Positions 16,999 to 25,048 of a DNA stretch of 64,000 bases are shown in pieces. How positions within the stretch are numbered: the stretch's first letter is position 1; every line of letters begins with the position of its first letter. Below the pieces are notes generated by a model, which saw nothing but the letters and a program-made list of their open reading frames with translations, made no database searches and was not told where the DNA came from. The stretch is from Streptomyces sp. NBC_00704. GTDB taxonomy: Bacteria; Actinomycetota; Actinomycetes; Streptomycetales; Streptomycetaceae. The DNA lies in assembly GCF_036226605.1 (NCBI RefSeq), contig NZ_CP109000.1:6196501-6260500 (forward strand), read 5' to 3'. Position numbers and translations under genes: made by a program.

Positions 16999-18153
16999 TC
17001 AGGCCGGGTACGCGTGCGTCTGGGCCGCCTTGACCGTCGCCCACACCGCGACACCGCGATGCAGGCCGAGTTCGGCCGCCGCCACCGTCGTGAGATCGGC
17101 GGCGAGGGGGAGTTCGCCGGTGAGGTCGGCGCGGATCCGGTCGCCGCGGGTGTCCAGGCCGGCGATCTCGCACCGCCAGAGGTTGCGTGCGCTGGAGCCG
17201 GTGGGGCGGTCCCGGTGCAGGGTGACCGCGCTGGGCGGGAAGGCGACGAAGACCGGGCCGGTGAGGTCCTCGGTGGTCGTGATGGTGGTCCTGGTCCCGG
17301 TCCCGGTGGTGATCCCGGTCGTGGTCGCGGGGCCGCTCCCGACGTGGACCGTGTGGCCCTGCGCCTCGCCCTGGTAGAGGTTGAGCCCGACGAGGTGGGC
17401 GATGTAGTCGGTGCGCGGGTGGCGGGCGATGTCGGCCGGGCCGCCCTGCTGGACGATGCGGCCGTCCTCGATGACGACGAGGTGGTCGGCCAGGACCATC
17501 GCGTCCAGCGGGTCGTGCGTGACGAGCACGGCCACCGCTTCGAACTCGGCCAGATGGTGCCGCAGTTGCGCGCGGACGTCGAGGCGGGTGCGGGCGTCGA
17601 GGGCGGCGAGCGGCTCGTCGAGGAGCAGCAGGCGCGGGTGGGTGGCCAGGGCCCGTGCGAGGGCGACGCGCTGTGCCTGGCCGCCGGAGAGCTTGCGGGG
17701 CTTGCTGCCGGCGTGGCCGGCGAGGCCCATCCGCTCCAGCCACTTCGCGGCCCGCGCGCGTGCCTGCGCCTTGGTCGCGCCGTGGCAGCGCGGCCCGAAG
17801 GCCACGTTGTCCAGCGCGGTGAGGTGGGGGAAGAGCAGGTAGTCCTGGAAGACGACGCCGACCGGGCGGGACTCCGGCGGCGTGCGGTGCAACTCGGCCC
17901 CGTCCAGGCGGAGGTGGCCGTCCGTGAGCGGGACGAGGCCGGCGAGGGCGCGCAGCGCGGTCGTCTTGCCTGCGCCGTTGGGGCCGAGGAGCGCGACGAC
18001 GTCACCCGGCGCCGCGGTCAGCGCCACGTCGAGGCGGAAGGAGCCGCGCTCGACCAGCAGCCGGGCGTCGAGCCCTTCCCCGGCCGCGTCGGGCGCGTCG
18101 GCCGGTCCCGGTGCGGGGCGCGCGTCCTGCGTGGTCTTCCCGGTGTCGCTCAT
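16999..18153 (-). CDS. modC: molybdate ABC transporter ATP-binding protein ModC
   Basis: A 384-residue ATPase, last gene of modABC. Walker A is GPNGAGKTT, the Q-loop lies in VGVVFQDYLLFPHLTALDN, the signature is LSGGQAQRVALARAL, Walker B LLLLDEPLAALD, and the switch histidine is in LVTHD. A C-terminal MOP/TOBE oxyanion-binding domain follows from about residue 315 (CEIAGLDTRGDRIRADLTGE to VAVWATVKAAQTHAYPA). Between the two sits an odd Thr/Gly-rich linker (about residues 284-304, TTTGITTGTGTRTTITTT). The start is ATG 18153, overlapping the ModB stop (ATGA). Cytoplasmic face of the membrane; energises molybdate or tungstate uptake. Confidence 0.92.
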   Translation of the reverse strand: MSDTGKTTQDARPAPGPADAPDAAGEGLDARLLVERGSFRLDVALTAAPGDVVALLGPNGAGKTTALRALAGLVPLTDGHLRLDGAELHRTPPESRPVGVVFQDYLLFPHLTALDNVAFGPRCHGATKAQARARAAKWLERMGLAGHAGSKPRKLSGGQAQRVALARALATHPRLLLLDEPLAALDARTRLDVRAQLRHHLAEFEAVAVLVTHDPLDAMVLADHLVVIEDGRIVQQGGPADIARHPRTDYIAHLVGLNLYQGEAQGHTVHVGSGPATTTGITTGTGTRTTITTTEDLTGPVFVAFPPSAVTLHRDRPTGSSARNLWRCEIAGLDTRGDRIRADLTGELPLAADLTTVAAAELGLHRGVAVWATVKAAQTHAYPA

Positions 18154-19025
18154 GAGGCGGTCATCCATCGGTCGCGCAGCCCGGCCAGCACCGCGATCGA
18201 GACGGCCAGCAGGACGAGGCTGAGGGCGATCGCGGCCTGCGGGTCGCTCTGCAGCGCCAGGTACACGGCGAGCGGCATGGTCTGGGTGCGGCCGGGGAAG
18301 TTGCCGGCGAAGGTGATCGTCGCGCCGAACTCGCCGAGCGCCCGGGCCCACGCCAGCACGGCGCCGGCCGCGATGCCGGGGGCGACGAGCGGCAGCGTGA
18401 CCCGGCGGAACGCGGTGAAGCGCGAGGCGCCGAGCGTCGTGGCCGCCTCCTCGTAGCGCGGGTCGGCGGCGCGCAGAGCGCCCTCGACGCTGATGACGAG
18501 GAACGGCATCGCCACGAAGGCTTCCGCGACGACGACCCCGGCGGTGGTGAACGGCAGCGTGATCCCGAACCAGGAGTCCAGCCACCGGCCCAGGACCCCG
18601 TTGCGGCCGAGCGCCATCAGCAGGGCGACGCCGCCGACCACCGGCGGCAGCACCAGCGGAAGGGTGACCAGCGCCCGGAGAAGACCGCGTCCCGGGAACT
18701 CGACCCGTGCCAGCAGCCAGGCCAGCGGCACCCCGAACACCAGGCTCACCGCGGTCGCCGCCGTCGCGCAGACCAGGGACAGCCGGAGCGCCTGCCACAC
18801 CTCGGTGCTCGTCAGCAGGTCGGGCATGCTCCGCCAGGGGGCCCGGACCAGCAGGGCGACGAGGGGGAGGACCAGGAACGCCAGCCCGAGCAGCGCGGGC
18901 AGGAGAAGGGGCAGCGGGGCGCCGCCGAGGCCGCGGCCCGCCGGGGCTCCGCGGACGCGGCGTCGGCGCGGGCCACCGGTCACGGTGTCCGCGGCGCCGG
19001 CCTTGTCGGGGGGCGGGGAGGTCAC
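18150..19025 (-). CDS. modB: molybdate ABC transporter permease ModB
   Basis: A 291-residue inner-membrane permease. After a polar, Arg-rich head there are about six membrane helices. The EAA loop that docks with ModC is visible as EEAATTLGASRFTAFRRVTLPLVAPGI, and the ModB/CysT-type ALGEFGATITFAGNFPGRTQTMPLAVY follows. The start is GTG 19025, overlapping the ModA stop (GTGA); the stop overlaps the ModC start. Size, EAA loop and neighbours agree with molybdate transport rather than sulfate, for which a second permease gene would be expected. Confidence 0.93.
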   Translation of the reverse strand: MTSPPPDKAGAADTVTGGPRRRRVRGAPAGRGLGGAPLPLLLPALLGLAFLVLPLVALLVRAPWRSMPDLLTSTEVWQALRLSLVCATAATAVSLVFGVPLAWLLARVEFPGRGLLRALVTLPLVLPPVVGGVALLMALGRNGVLGRWLDSWFGITLPFTTAGVVVAEAFVAMPFLVISVEGALRAADPRYEEAATTLGASRFTAFRRVTLPLVAPGIAAGAVLAWARALGEFGATITFAGNFPGRTQTMPLAVYLALQSDPQAAIALSLVLLAVSIAVLAGLRDRWMTAS

Positions 19026-19849
19026 GGCCGGAGGAACCCGGCGTCGGTCAGGACCTTCTGGCCGACGGCGGACCGCACCAGCGCGATGAACGCCTTGGCG
19101 GTCCCGGTGTTCTCCGAGCCCTTGAGCAGCGTGATCGGGTATGCGTTGACGGCCTGGGCCGACTCGGGGAAGTCCACGCCCTCCACCTTGTCACCCGCGG
19201 CCTTCACGTCGGTCCTGTAGACCACCGCGGCGTCGGCCTCTTTCAGGACCACCTTGTTCAGGGCCGACTTGACGTCCTCCTCGTAGGAGACCGGAGTGAG
19301 CTCGAGCCCGCTCGCGTCCAGGGCCTTGTGGGCGGCGGCCCCGCACGGCACCGCCTTGTCGCACAGCACGACCTTCAGCGAGGACTTCGTGAGGTCCTTC
19401 AGGGAGGCGATCTCGTCGGGATTGCCGGGCAGGGTGGCGATCTCCAGCCGGTTGCGCACGAAGGTGGCGGGCGTGCCCTCCGCGTCGCCGCCGTCCGTCA
19501 CGATCGCCATGGTCTTCGGGCTGGCCGAGGCGAAGACGTCGGCGGGGGCGCCGGCGGTGATGCTGGCGGCGAGCGTGTCGCTGCCGCCGAAGCTGAAGGC
19601 GACCTTCGTGCCCGGGTGCGCCTTCTCGAACTCCTCGCCCAGCGTCGTGAAGCTCTCCTCCAGCGAGGCGGCGGCGAAGACCGTGACCGTGCCGGACAGC
19701 TTGTCCGAAGCGGAGGCCGCAGCTGAGTCGCCCGACGTCCCGGACGAGCCGGAGCCGGACGACGAGCAGGCGCTCAGTGCCAGCAGGGCCGCGGCGCCCG
19801 CACCGACCGCCCGCAGCGTCCGACGGCTCCGGCGCGCGGAACGGGTCAT
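19022..19849 (-). CDS. modA: molybdate-binding lipoprotein ModA
   Basis: A 275-residue periplasmic-type binding protein anchored as a lipoprotein. The signal is RRSRRTLRAVGAGAAALLAL with lipobox LSAC, followed by a Ser/Gly-rich linker. The mature part has the ModA pattern VTVFAAASLEESFTTLGEEF, FSFGGSDTLAASITAGAPAD (anion-contacting serines), VFASASPKTM, and the AAVVYRTDVKAAG hinge near the end. ATG 19849 was chosen, with GGGAGCACCCGTG ahead; a GTG just before it could also serve. First gene of modABC. The 445 bases upstream hold its promoter; molybdate repression is likely but no ModE site was recognised. Confidence 0.93.
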   Translation of the reverse strand: MTRSARRSRRTLRAVGAGAAALLALSACSSSGSGSSGTSGDSAAASASDKLSGTVTVFAAASLEESFTTLGEEFEKAHPGTKVAFSFGGSDTLAASITAGAPADVFASASPKTMAIVTDGGDAEGTPATFVRNRLEIATLPGNPDEIASLKDLTKSSLKVVLCDKAVPCGAAAHKALDASGLELTPVSYEEDVKSALNKVVLKEADAAVVYRTDVKAAGDKVEGVDFPESAQAVNAYPITLLKGSENTGTAKAFIALVRSAVGQKVLTDAGFLRP

Positions 19850-20294
19850 CACGGGTGCTCCCTCTCTCTGGTCCTGACGGACGCGTCTGCTGTCTCCCGA
19901 GCCGAGCGACGTCCGCGTCTTCGATCCGGTGAGTATGCGTGCGCTGACCATGATGCCGCAGGTGCGAGGTGAGAGTCTCTTGTGGCTTGGCATGATCCGG
20001 GTCAAGGGTTCTCTGGCATGGCATGTGCGTTTGCACGGAAGCAGGGGTCCGGGTGCGGTCGTCCCCGATGTGGCAGCCCGTGGGTTCGTCCCTTCGCGGG
20101 CGCCTCCCTCCGCTTCCACGGCTTTTCCCCGAGTCGGGGAACCCTTCGGCCTTCTCGGTCATTGGAGAAGGAGAGGGCGCCGTCGTAGGGCGGTGTGACG
20201 TCAGGGGGTCGTGGGTGGGGAGTGGGCGCCGGCGGATGCCGGTCTGCCGCGGTGTGCGCGCGGCGTGTTCCGTCCGGCCGGATGCGGTGGGCCG
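19850..20294. other. intergenic region holding the divergent modA and phosphatase promoters
   Basis: About 445 bases without a convincing gene. TTGACC on the minus strand near 20003-20008 could be a modA -35 element, but the -10 partner is poor. The short direct repeat GGCATG recurs at about 19988, 20018 and 20023. Frames open here encode Arg/Ser/Gly-rich peptides with no ribosome site. Confidence 0.35.
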
Positions 20295-21077
20295 GTGACC
20301 GGCCGGTCGGCGCACCCGGTGCTGCCTCCGGTGCTTCGCGGGTGGCTCGGGACGGTCGCGGGACTCGCGGGGCTGTCCGTCGCCCTGCTCGGGATCCTGT
20401 ACGCCGGCGGCAGCGAGCCCGGCGGGGTGGACAGGCGGATCAGCAGCCCGGAAGCGGACGGCGTGGGTCCGCCGTGGCGGCGTCTCGCGCTCGCCCTGGA
20501 CTTCCTGGGGGAGCCCGTGGGGTCGGTGCTGCTGGTGGCGGTCCTCGTGGCGGGCTGTCTGCTGCTGCGGCGTCCTCGTGCGGCGGTGCTGACCGTGGCC
20601 GGGGCCGGAGCGGGCGTGGCGGTCGCGACGCTGCTCAAGCACCTGGTGGGGCGCACCATCCACGGTGACGGCAACCTCTCCTACCCGAGCGGCCACACCA
20701 CGTTCGCCACCGCGCTGGCCCTGGCGGTGGCGCTGCTCGCGACCGGCCTTCTCGGCCTCGGCAGAACGGCCGGCATGGCACTCGTGCTCGGCTTCGCGCT
20801 GGTCGCCGGCGCCGCGATGGGCTGGGCGCAGGTGGCCCTGGGCGCGCATTACCCGACCGACGCCCTGGGCGGCTTCTTCACCGCGCTGGCGGTGGTACCG
20901 GCGACCGGATGGCTCGTCGACCGCGCGGCCCGCCGACCGGAAGGCGGGCCGGATGACAGACCGGACGTGAGCCTGGACGACAGACCGGACGCGAGCCTGC
21001 ACGGCGGGCCGGACGACAGGCCGGACGCGAGCCTGCACGGGGGGCCGGACGACATGTCAGGCCGGACGTCAGGCTGA
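20295..21077 (+). CDS. PAP2-family membrane phosphatase with repeat-derived tail
   Basis: A 260-residue lipid phosphatase-type protein with about six hydrophobic segments. The PAP2 catalytic motifs are present: KHLVGRTI (degenerate K-x6-R first motif), PSGHTTFATA (second, with the catalytic His) and LGAHYPTDALGGF (third, with the nucleophilic His). It probably dephosphorylates undecaprenyl or phosphatidyl phosphates at the outer face; an undecaprenyl pyrophosphate phosphatase role would suit the neighbouring polysaccharide operon, but that is inference. After about residue 213 the protein becomes GGPDDRPDASLHGGPDD repeats encoded by tandem DNA repeats that run past the stop. The start is uncertain: GTG 20295 or an upstream in-frame ATG at 20211. 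Confidence 0.85.
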   Translation: MTGRSAHPVLPPVLRGWLGTVAGLAGLSVALLGILYAGGSEPGGVDRRISSPEADGVGPPWRRLALALDFLGEPVGSVLLVAVLVAGCLLLRRPRAAVLTVAGAGAGVAVATLLKHLVGRTIHGDGNLSYPSGHTTFATALALAVALLATGLLGLGRTAGMALVLGFALVAGAAMGWAQVALGAHYPTDALGGFFTALAVVPATGWLVDRAARRPEGGPDDRPDVSLDDRPDASLHGGPDDRPDASLHGGPDDMSGRTSG

Positions 21078-21640
21078 CCGGCGGTTCCGAAAGCAGGCCG
21101 GACGGTAGGCCGAACGGCGCGGCGGACGGTGGGCCCGACGGCGCGGCAGGCGGTAGGCGGGACGGCGGGGCAGACGGCAGGCCGGACGCGAGCCTGCACG
21201 GCGGGCCGGACGACATGTCAGGCCGGACGTCAGGCTGACCGGCGGTTCCGAAAGCAGGCCGGACGGTAGGCCGAACGGCGCGGCGGACGGTGGGCCCGAC
21301 GGCGCGGCAGGCGGTAGGCGGGACGGCGGGGCAGACGGCAGGCCGGACGCGAGCCTGCACGGCGGGCCGGACGACATGTCAGGCCGGACGTCAGGCTGAC
21401 CGGCGGTTCCGAAAGCAGGCCGGACGGTAGGCCGAACGGCGCGGCGGACGGTAGGCCCGACGGTGCGGCATGCGGTAGACGGGACGGCGGGGCGGCGGTA
21501 GGCCGGACGGTGTGGCGGGCCGTAGGTCGGACGGTGCGGCAGGCGGTAGGCGGGACGGCGGGGCAGGCGGCAGGCCGGACGGCGCGGCGGGCGGTGGATC
21601 GGACGGCGTGGCGGGCGGTGGATGGGACGGTCAGGGAGTG
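20940..21640. repeat. tandem repeat array between phosphatase and aminotransferase genes
   Basis: Three scales of repetition are visible. The phosphatase tail is built on an approximately 33-base unit (GACCGGACGCGAGCCTGCAC core). A 161-base unit then occurs in two perfect tandem copies (21051-21211, 21212-21372) plus about 77 bases of a third, each starting GACATGTCAGGCCGG. Beyond that, degenerate units of the type GGTAGGCSGGACGGC continue to about 21640. The array separates two convergent genes, has no start-codon signal on either strand, and may fold into strong hairpins that block read-through. Confidence 0.85.
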
Positions 21641-21733
21641 AGCGAGACGGCCCGCCACCGCGCTCGCCGTACGCCGTGCCGCGGCGGCGGCTGCCGGGTG
21701 CCGCCCCCGCTCGTGCCGGGGCGGCGGTGCGGT

Positions 21734-23236
21734 TCACGCTGTGCGGCGGAAGACCGGTTTCACCGGGCGGCCGCCCAGCCAGGGGGTGGGGTCGGCGGTG
21801 TCCAGCGCCTTGCGGTAGACCGCGCACGCCTGGGCCACCGCGTCGACGGTGTGGTCGATGTCGGCGTCCGTGAGCGCGCTGCTCACCACGAACGACGGGG
21901 CGAGCACGCCGCCCGCCAGCAGTCGGCGCAGGAACAGGGTGCGGTACTCCTGCGACGGCCGGAGGTTCTCGTCGAGGGTGGCGAAGACCAGGTTGCTGGC
22001 GCGGCCCCGGACCACGACGTGGTCGCCGACGCCCATGGCGGACGCGGCCCCGCGGACTCCCGCGGCCAGCCGTTCGCCGAGGGCGTGCAGCCGTGCGGTG
22101 ACGCCCTCCTCGGAGTAGGTGGCCAGCACCGCCATCGACGCGGCCAGGGAGTGTGTCTCCGCGCCGTGGGTGGTGGACAGCAGGAACACCCGCTCGCCGG
22201 AGTGGCGCAGTCCGCCCCGCTCCATCAGGTCGCGGCGTCCGGCGAGCGCGGAGACGGCGAACCCGTTGCCCAGGGCCTTGCCGAACGTGGAGAGGTCCGG
22301 GACGACGCCGTACAGGCCCTGGGCGCCCGCCTCGGACCAGCGCAGGCCGGTGATCATCTCGTCGAAGATCAGGACGCAGCCGTGCCGGTCGGCGAGGTCG
22401 CGCAGGCCGGCGAGGTAGCCGGGGGGCGGTTCGGTGTGGGTGGCGGGTTCGAGGATCAGGCAGGCGATATCACCCGGGTGACGGGTGAGCAGTTCTTCCG
22501 CGGCGGCCAGGTCCCCGTAGGGGAACGAGAGGTTCAGGTCGGTGGTGGCCGCCGGGATGCCGGCGGCCATCGGGGTGGTGCCGATGAACCAGTCGTCGGT
22601 GGAGAAGAAGGGGTGGTCGGCGCAGAGGGCCACGCGTGGACGTCCGGTGGCGGCGCGGGCGAGGCGGACCGCTGCGGTGGTGGCGTCGGAGCCGTTCTTG
22701 GCGAACTTCACCATCTCGGCGGTCGGCACCGTGGCCAGGAAGCGTTCGGCGGCCTCGACCTCCACGATGGACGGCCGGACGAAGTTGCTGCCGCGGTCGA
22801 GTTCGCGTCGCACCGCCTCGGTCACCCGCGGGTGCGCGTGGCCGAGGCTGACCGACCGCAGGCCCGAGCCGTACTCGATGTAGCGGTTCCCGTCGACGTC
22901 CCACACGTGGGCGCCGCGGCCGTGGCTGATGACCGGGGCCAGGTTCTCCGGGTACTGGTCGTCGCCCTTGGCGTAGGTGTGCGCGCCTCCGGGGACCATG
23001 GCGTGCAGCCGCTCGTTGGCCTGCCGCGACCGGGGCAGGCGGAGTTCTCCCGAGTCGGCGTCGGCAGCGCTGCCCGCGATGTCTGCGGCGCCCGCGGTGT
23101 CTGCGGCGCCGGCGTCCGCGAGGGCTTCAGCGGTCGCGGCGGATTCAGGGCCTGTGACGGCCTCGGTGTCCGCGGTTGCCGCGGTGTCGGCGGCGGACGT
23201 GGCCGCCGTGGCGGCCGGGGTGTGTGTGGTGTCCAC
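21734..23236 (-). CDS. PLP-dependent class III aminotransferase (glutamate-1-semialdehyde aminomutase-like)
   Basis: A 500-residue enzyme, last gene of the exopolysaccharide operon. After an approximately 60-residue Ala/Thr/Asp-rich head that looks disordered, the class III fold runs from NERLHAMVPGGAHTYAKGDD through DVDGNRYIEYGSGLRSVSLG, FAKNGSDATTAAVRLARAAT and LIFDEMITGLRWSEAGAQG to the PLP lysine in STFGKALGNG. Free-standing GSA-like aminotransferases in sugar clusters transfer amino groups to nucleotide-linked keto sugars or small precursors; HemL itself is usually in a heme cluster and lacks the head. The start is GTG 23236 (GGCTGAGG upstream); a start nearer the conserved part is possible. 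Confidence 0.85.
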   Translation of the reverse strand: MDTTHTPAATAATSAADTAATADTEAVTGPESAATAEALADAGAADTAGAADIAGSAADADSGELRLPRSRQANERLHAMVPGGAHTYAKGDDQYPENLAPVISHGRGAHVWDVDGNRYIEYGSGLRSVSLGHAHPRVTEAVRRELDRGSNFVRPSIVEVEAAERFLATVPTAEMVKFAKNGSDATTAAVRLARAATGRPRVALCADHPFFSTDDWFIGTTPMAAGIPAATTDLNLSFPYGDLAAAEELLTRHPGDIACLILEPATHTEPPPGYLAGLRDLADRHGCVLIFDEMITGLRWSEAGAQGLYGVVPDLSTFGKALGNGFAVSALAGRRDLMERGGLRHSGERVFLLSTTHGAETHSLAASMAVLATYSEEGVTARLHALGERLAAGVRGAASAMGVGDHVVVRGRASNLVFATLDENLRPSQEYRTLFLRRLLAGGVLAPSFVVSSALTDADIDHTVDAVAQACAVYRKALDTADPTPWLGGRPVKPVFRRTA

Positions 23237-23243
23237 GGTGGCC

Positions 23244-23804
23244 TCAGCCTTCCTTCTGGTGCAGGTGCTTCAGGACCTCGGCGAGGCTCGGCGCCTCCCG
23301 GTCCCGCCGGGACATGGAGGTGACCGGCAGCGGCCAGGGCACGGCGATCTCCGGGTCGGCGAAGGCGATCGTCACGTCCTCGGCCGGGTCGTGCCGGCGG
23401 TCGATCCGGTAGGAGACGTCGGCGGTGTCGGTCAGCGCCTGGAAGCCGTGCGCGCAGCCCGCCGGGACGTACAGGGTCAGCTGCGTGTCGTCGGAGAGGT
23501 CGAAGGTGGCGAGGTTGCGGTAGGTCGGCGAGTCCGGGCGCAGGTCCACGACGGCGTCGAAGACCCGCCCGTAGGAGCACCGCACCAGCTTGGCCTCGCC
23601 CGCGCCGGAGCGCAGGTGCAGGCCGCGCAGCACGCCCTTCACCGAGCGGGACAGGCTGTCCTGGACGAAGGCGTCCGGGTCGAGGCCCGCCGAGCGGACG
23701 ACGTCGGCGTCGAAGGTGCGGCTGAAGAAGCCGCGTTCGTCGGCGTACGGCGTCGGCTCGAACAGGTACGCGCCGGCGATGGCCGGGACCTCGGTGGCTT
23801 TCAT
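23244..23804 (-). CDS. rfbC: dTDP-4-dehydrorhamnose 3,5-epimerase-like protein
   Basis: A 186-residue cupin epimerase. FEPTPYADERGFFSRTFDAD carries the substrate arginine region, VLRGLHLRSGAGEAKLVRC the HxR-type active site with the catalytic His, and LYVPAGCAHGFQAL the conserved VP.G.AHGF turn. The YR-type tyrosine is in DVSYRID. It would epimerise C3 and C5 of a dTDP-4-keto-6-deoxyhexose. rmlA, rmlB and rmlD are not in this window, so it may act on a precursor made elsewhere or on another NDP sugar made by this operon. Eight bases separate it from the aminotransferase and its start overlaps the pyruvyltransferase stop (ATGA). Confidence 0.88.
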   Translation of the reverse strand: MKATEVPAIAGAYLFEPTPYADERGFFSRTFDADVVRSAGLDPDAFVQDSLSRSVKGVLRGLHLRSGAGEAKLVRCSYGRVFDAVVDLRPDSPTYRNLATFDLSDDTQLTLYVPAGCAHGFQALTDTADVSYRIDRRHDPAEDVTIAFADPEIAVPWPLPVTSMSRRDREAPSLAEVLKHLHQKEG

Positions 23805-25048
23805 GCGCTCTCCCGGGCGGGGTGGGCGGGCTGGGCGTGATGGGGGTCGGGCGGCGGGAACAGGGCCGCCGTCAGGACGGCGAACTGGTGGTGCAGGCGT
23901 TCGGTGGCGACCAGGTTGCGTTCGGCGAGGGTCCGCCGGACGTCCGCCGCGTTCTTCTCCAGCGTCCGGAACTGCTCCAGCAGCCGGTCGGCGTCGACCT
24001 CGCGGGCCGGGTGGCAGAACGCGCCCTGCCCCATCTCGGCCATGAGGGCGTCGCTCTTGGCCGCGTAGCTGACCGCGAGGGTCGGCGTGCCGGCCTTCAG
24101 CGCGCAGATCAGGTTGTGGTAGCGGGTCGCCACCACGGCGTCGGCGGCGGCCGTCTCCCGCATCAGGTCGGCGAGCGACGCCGTTTCGGGGGCGGTGACG
24201 AGGGGCGAGTCCACGGCGTCGAGGATCGCGGCGACCACCGGCGCGTCGCAGGCGTCGCCGGTGAGCAGCCGGACCTGCCTGCCCTCCTGGGCCAGCGCGC
24301 GCACGAAGCGGATCGTGCCGTCGAGGTAGCGCCGGTGGATCTCCTCGGCCCGCGCGCGGTCGTCGTCGCCGCCGTGGAAGGCCATGACGCCCACGCAGAC
24401 CCGGCCCGGCGGTTCGGTGGGCGCGCCCGCCGGCGGCGCCGGCAGGGCGAAGGCGAGGTCGGGGTGGACCTCGTCGTGCGAGGTGTCCACGCCCATCGCG
24501 CGCAGCGCCTCGCGGGACGGGGCGTCGCGGTAGGACCGGTAGGCGGCGAGCCGCGCGGACCAGCGCACCAGTGTGCGGGTCGCCCGGTTGCCGATCCCGG
24601 CGGCGCCGACGCCGACCAGCGCGACCCTGGCGCCCGACAGCCGGCCGCTCGCGCAGAGCAGGAACAGGGAGTAGGGGAAGCCCCAGGGCCGCAGTGGAAG
24701 GGTGGCCTCCAGGACGCCCATGCCGGGCACGATCACCACGTCATGGCGGCGCACCCAGGCGGCGGTGCGGAAGACGTCGGCGAGTTTGCCCAGGCCCTTG
24801 CCGGCGATCGCGCCCGCCCGCGAGGCGGTCCGGTACTCGCCGCGGTACCAGTGCAGCCGCGTCGCGGGGATGCCGTACCGGGCGGTGACGGCCTCCGGTC
24901 CGCCGCACAGCGCGTCCACGACGGCCTCCGGGTGCTCGGCGCGGAGGTATCCGAGGACGGCCTCCAGCGATCCGTCGTTGCCGAGGTTGCCCGAGCCGAG
25001 CAGGCCGAACACCCCGACGCGCACGGGCGCGGCGTCCGCCGGTGTCAT
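23801..25048 (-). CDS. polysaccharide pyruvyl transferase family protein
   Basis: A 415-residue enzyme with the PS_pyruv_trans fold. It begins VRVGVFGLLGSGNLGNDGSL, the family's GxxxxxGNLGDD-like opening, then DVVIVPGMGVLEATLPLRPW, VGVGAAGIGNRATRTLVRW, SYRDAPSREALRAMGVDT, PDLAFALP and the C-terminal ATRYHNLICALKAGTPTLAV, which is very typical (R.H..I.AL..G.P). Such enzymes add pyruvate ketals from phosphoenolpyruvate to sugars in exopolysaccharides, giving negative charge. The start ATG 25048 overlaps the upstream glycosyltransferase stop (ATGA). Cytosolic. Acceptor sugar unknown. Confidence 0.9.
   Translation of the reverse strand: MTPADAAPVRVGVFGLLGSGNLGNDGSLEAVLGYLRAEHPEAVVDALCGGPEAVTARYGIPATRLHWYRGEYRTASRAGAIAGKGLGKLADVFRTAAWVRRHDVVIVPGMGVLEATLPLRPWGFPYSLFLLCASGRLSGARVALVGVGAAGIGNRATRTLVRWSARLAAYRSYRDAPSREALRAMGVDTSHDEVHPDLAFALPAPPAGAPTEPPGRVCVGVMAFHGGDDDRARAEEIHRRYLDGTIRFVRALAQEGRQVRLLTGDACDAPVVAAILDAVDSPLVTAPETASLADLMRETAAADAVVATRYHNLICALKAGTPTLAVSYAAKSDALMAEMGQGAFCHPAREVDADRLLEQFRTLEKNAADVRRTLAERNLVATERLHHQFAVLTAALFPPPDPHHAQPAHPARESA

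Noticed and set aside
19191-21038. 615-residue minus-strand frame across modA upstream DNA and the phosphatase gene
   Set aside because: It runs antisense through the PAP2 gene and out of frame through modA; the product is Arg/Gln/His-rich.
21069-21827. Pro/Arg repeat protein on the minus strand of the 161-base array
   Set aside because: The repeats come from the DNA array itself, there is no start signal, and the frame overlaps the end of the aminotransferase.
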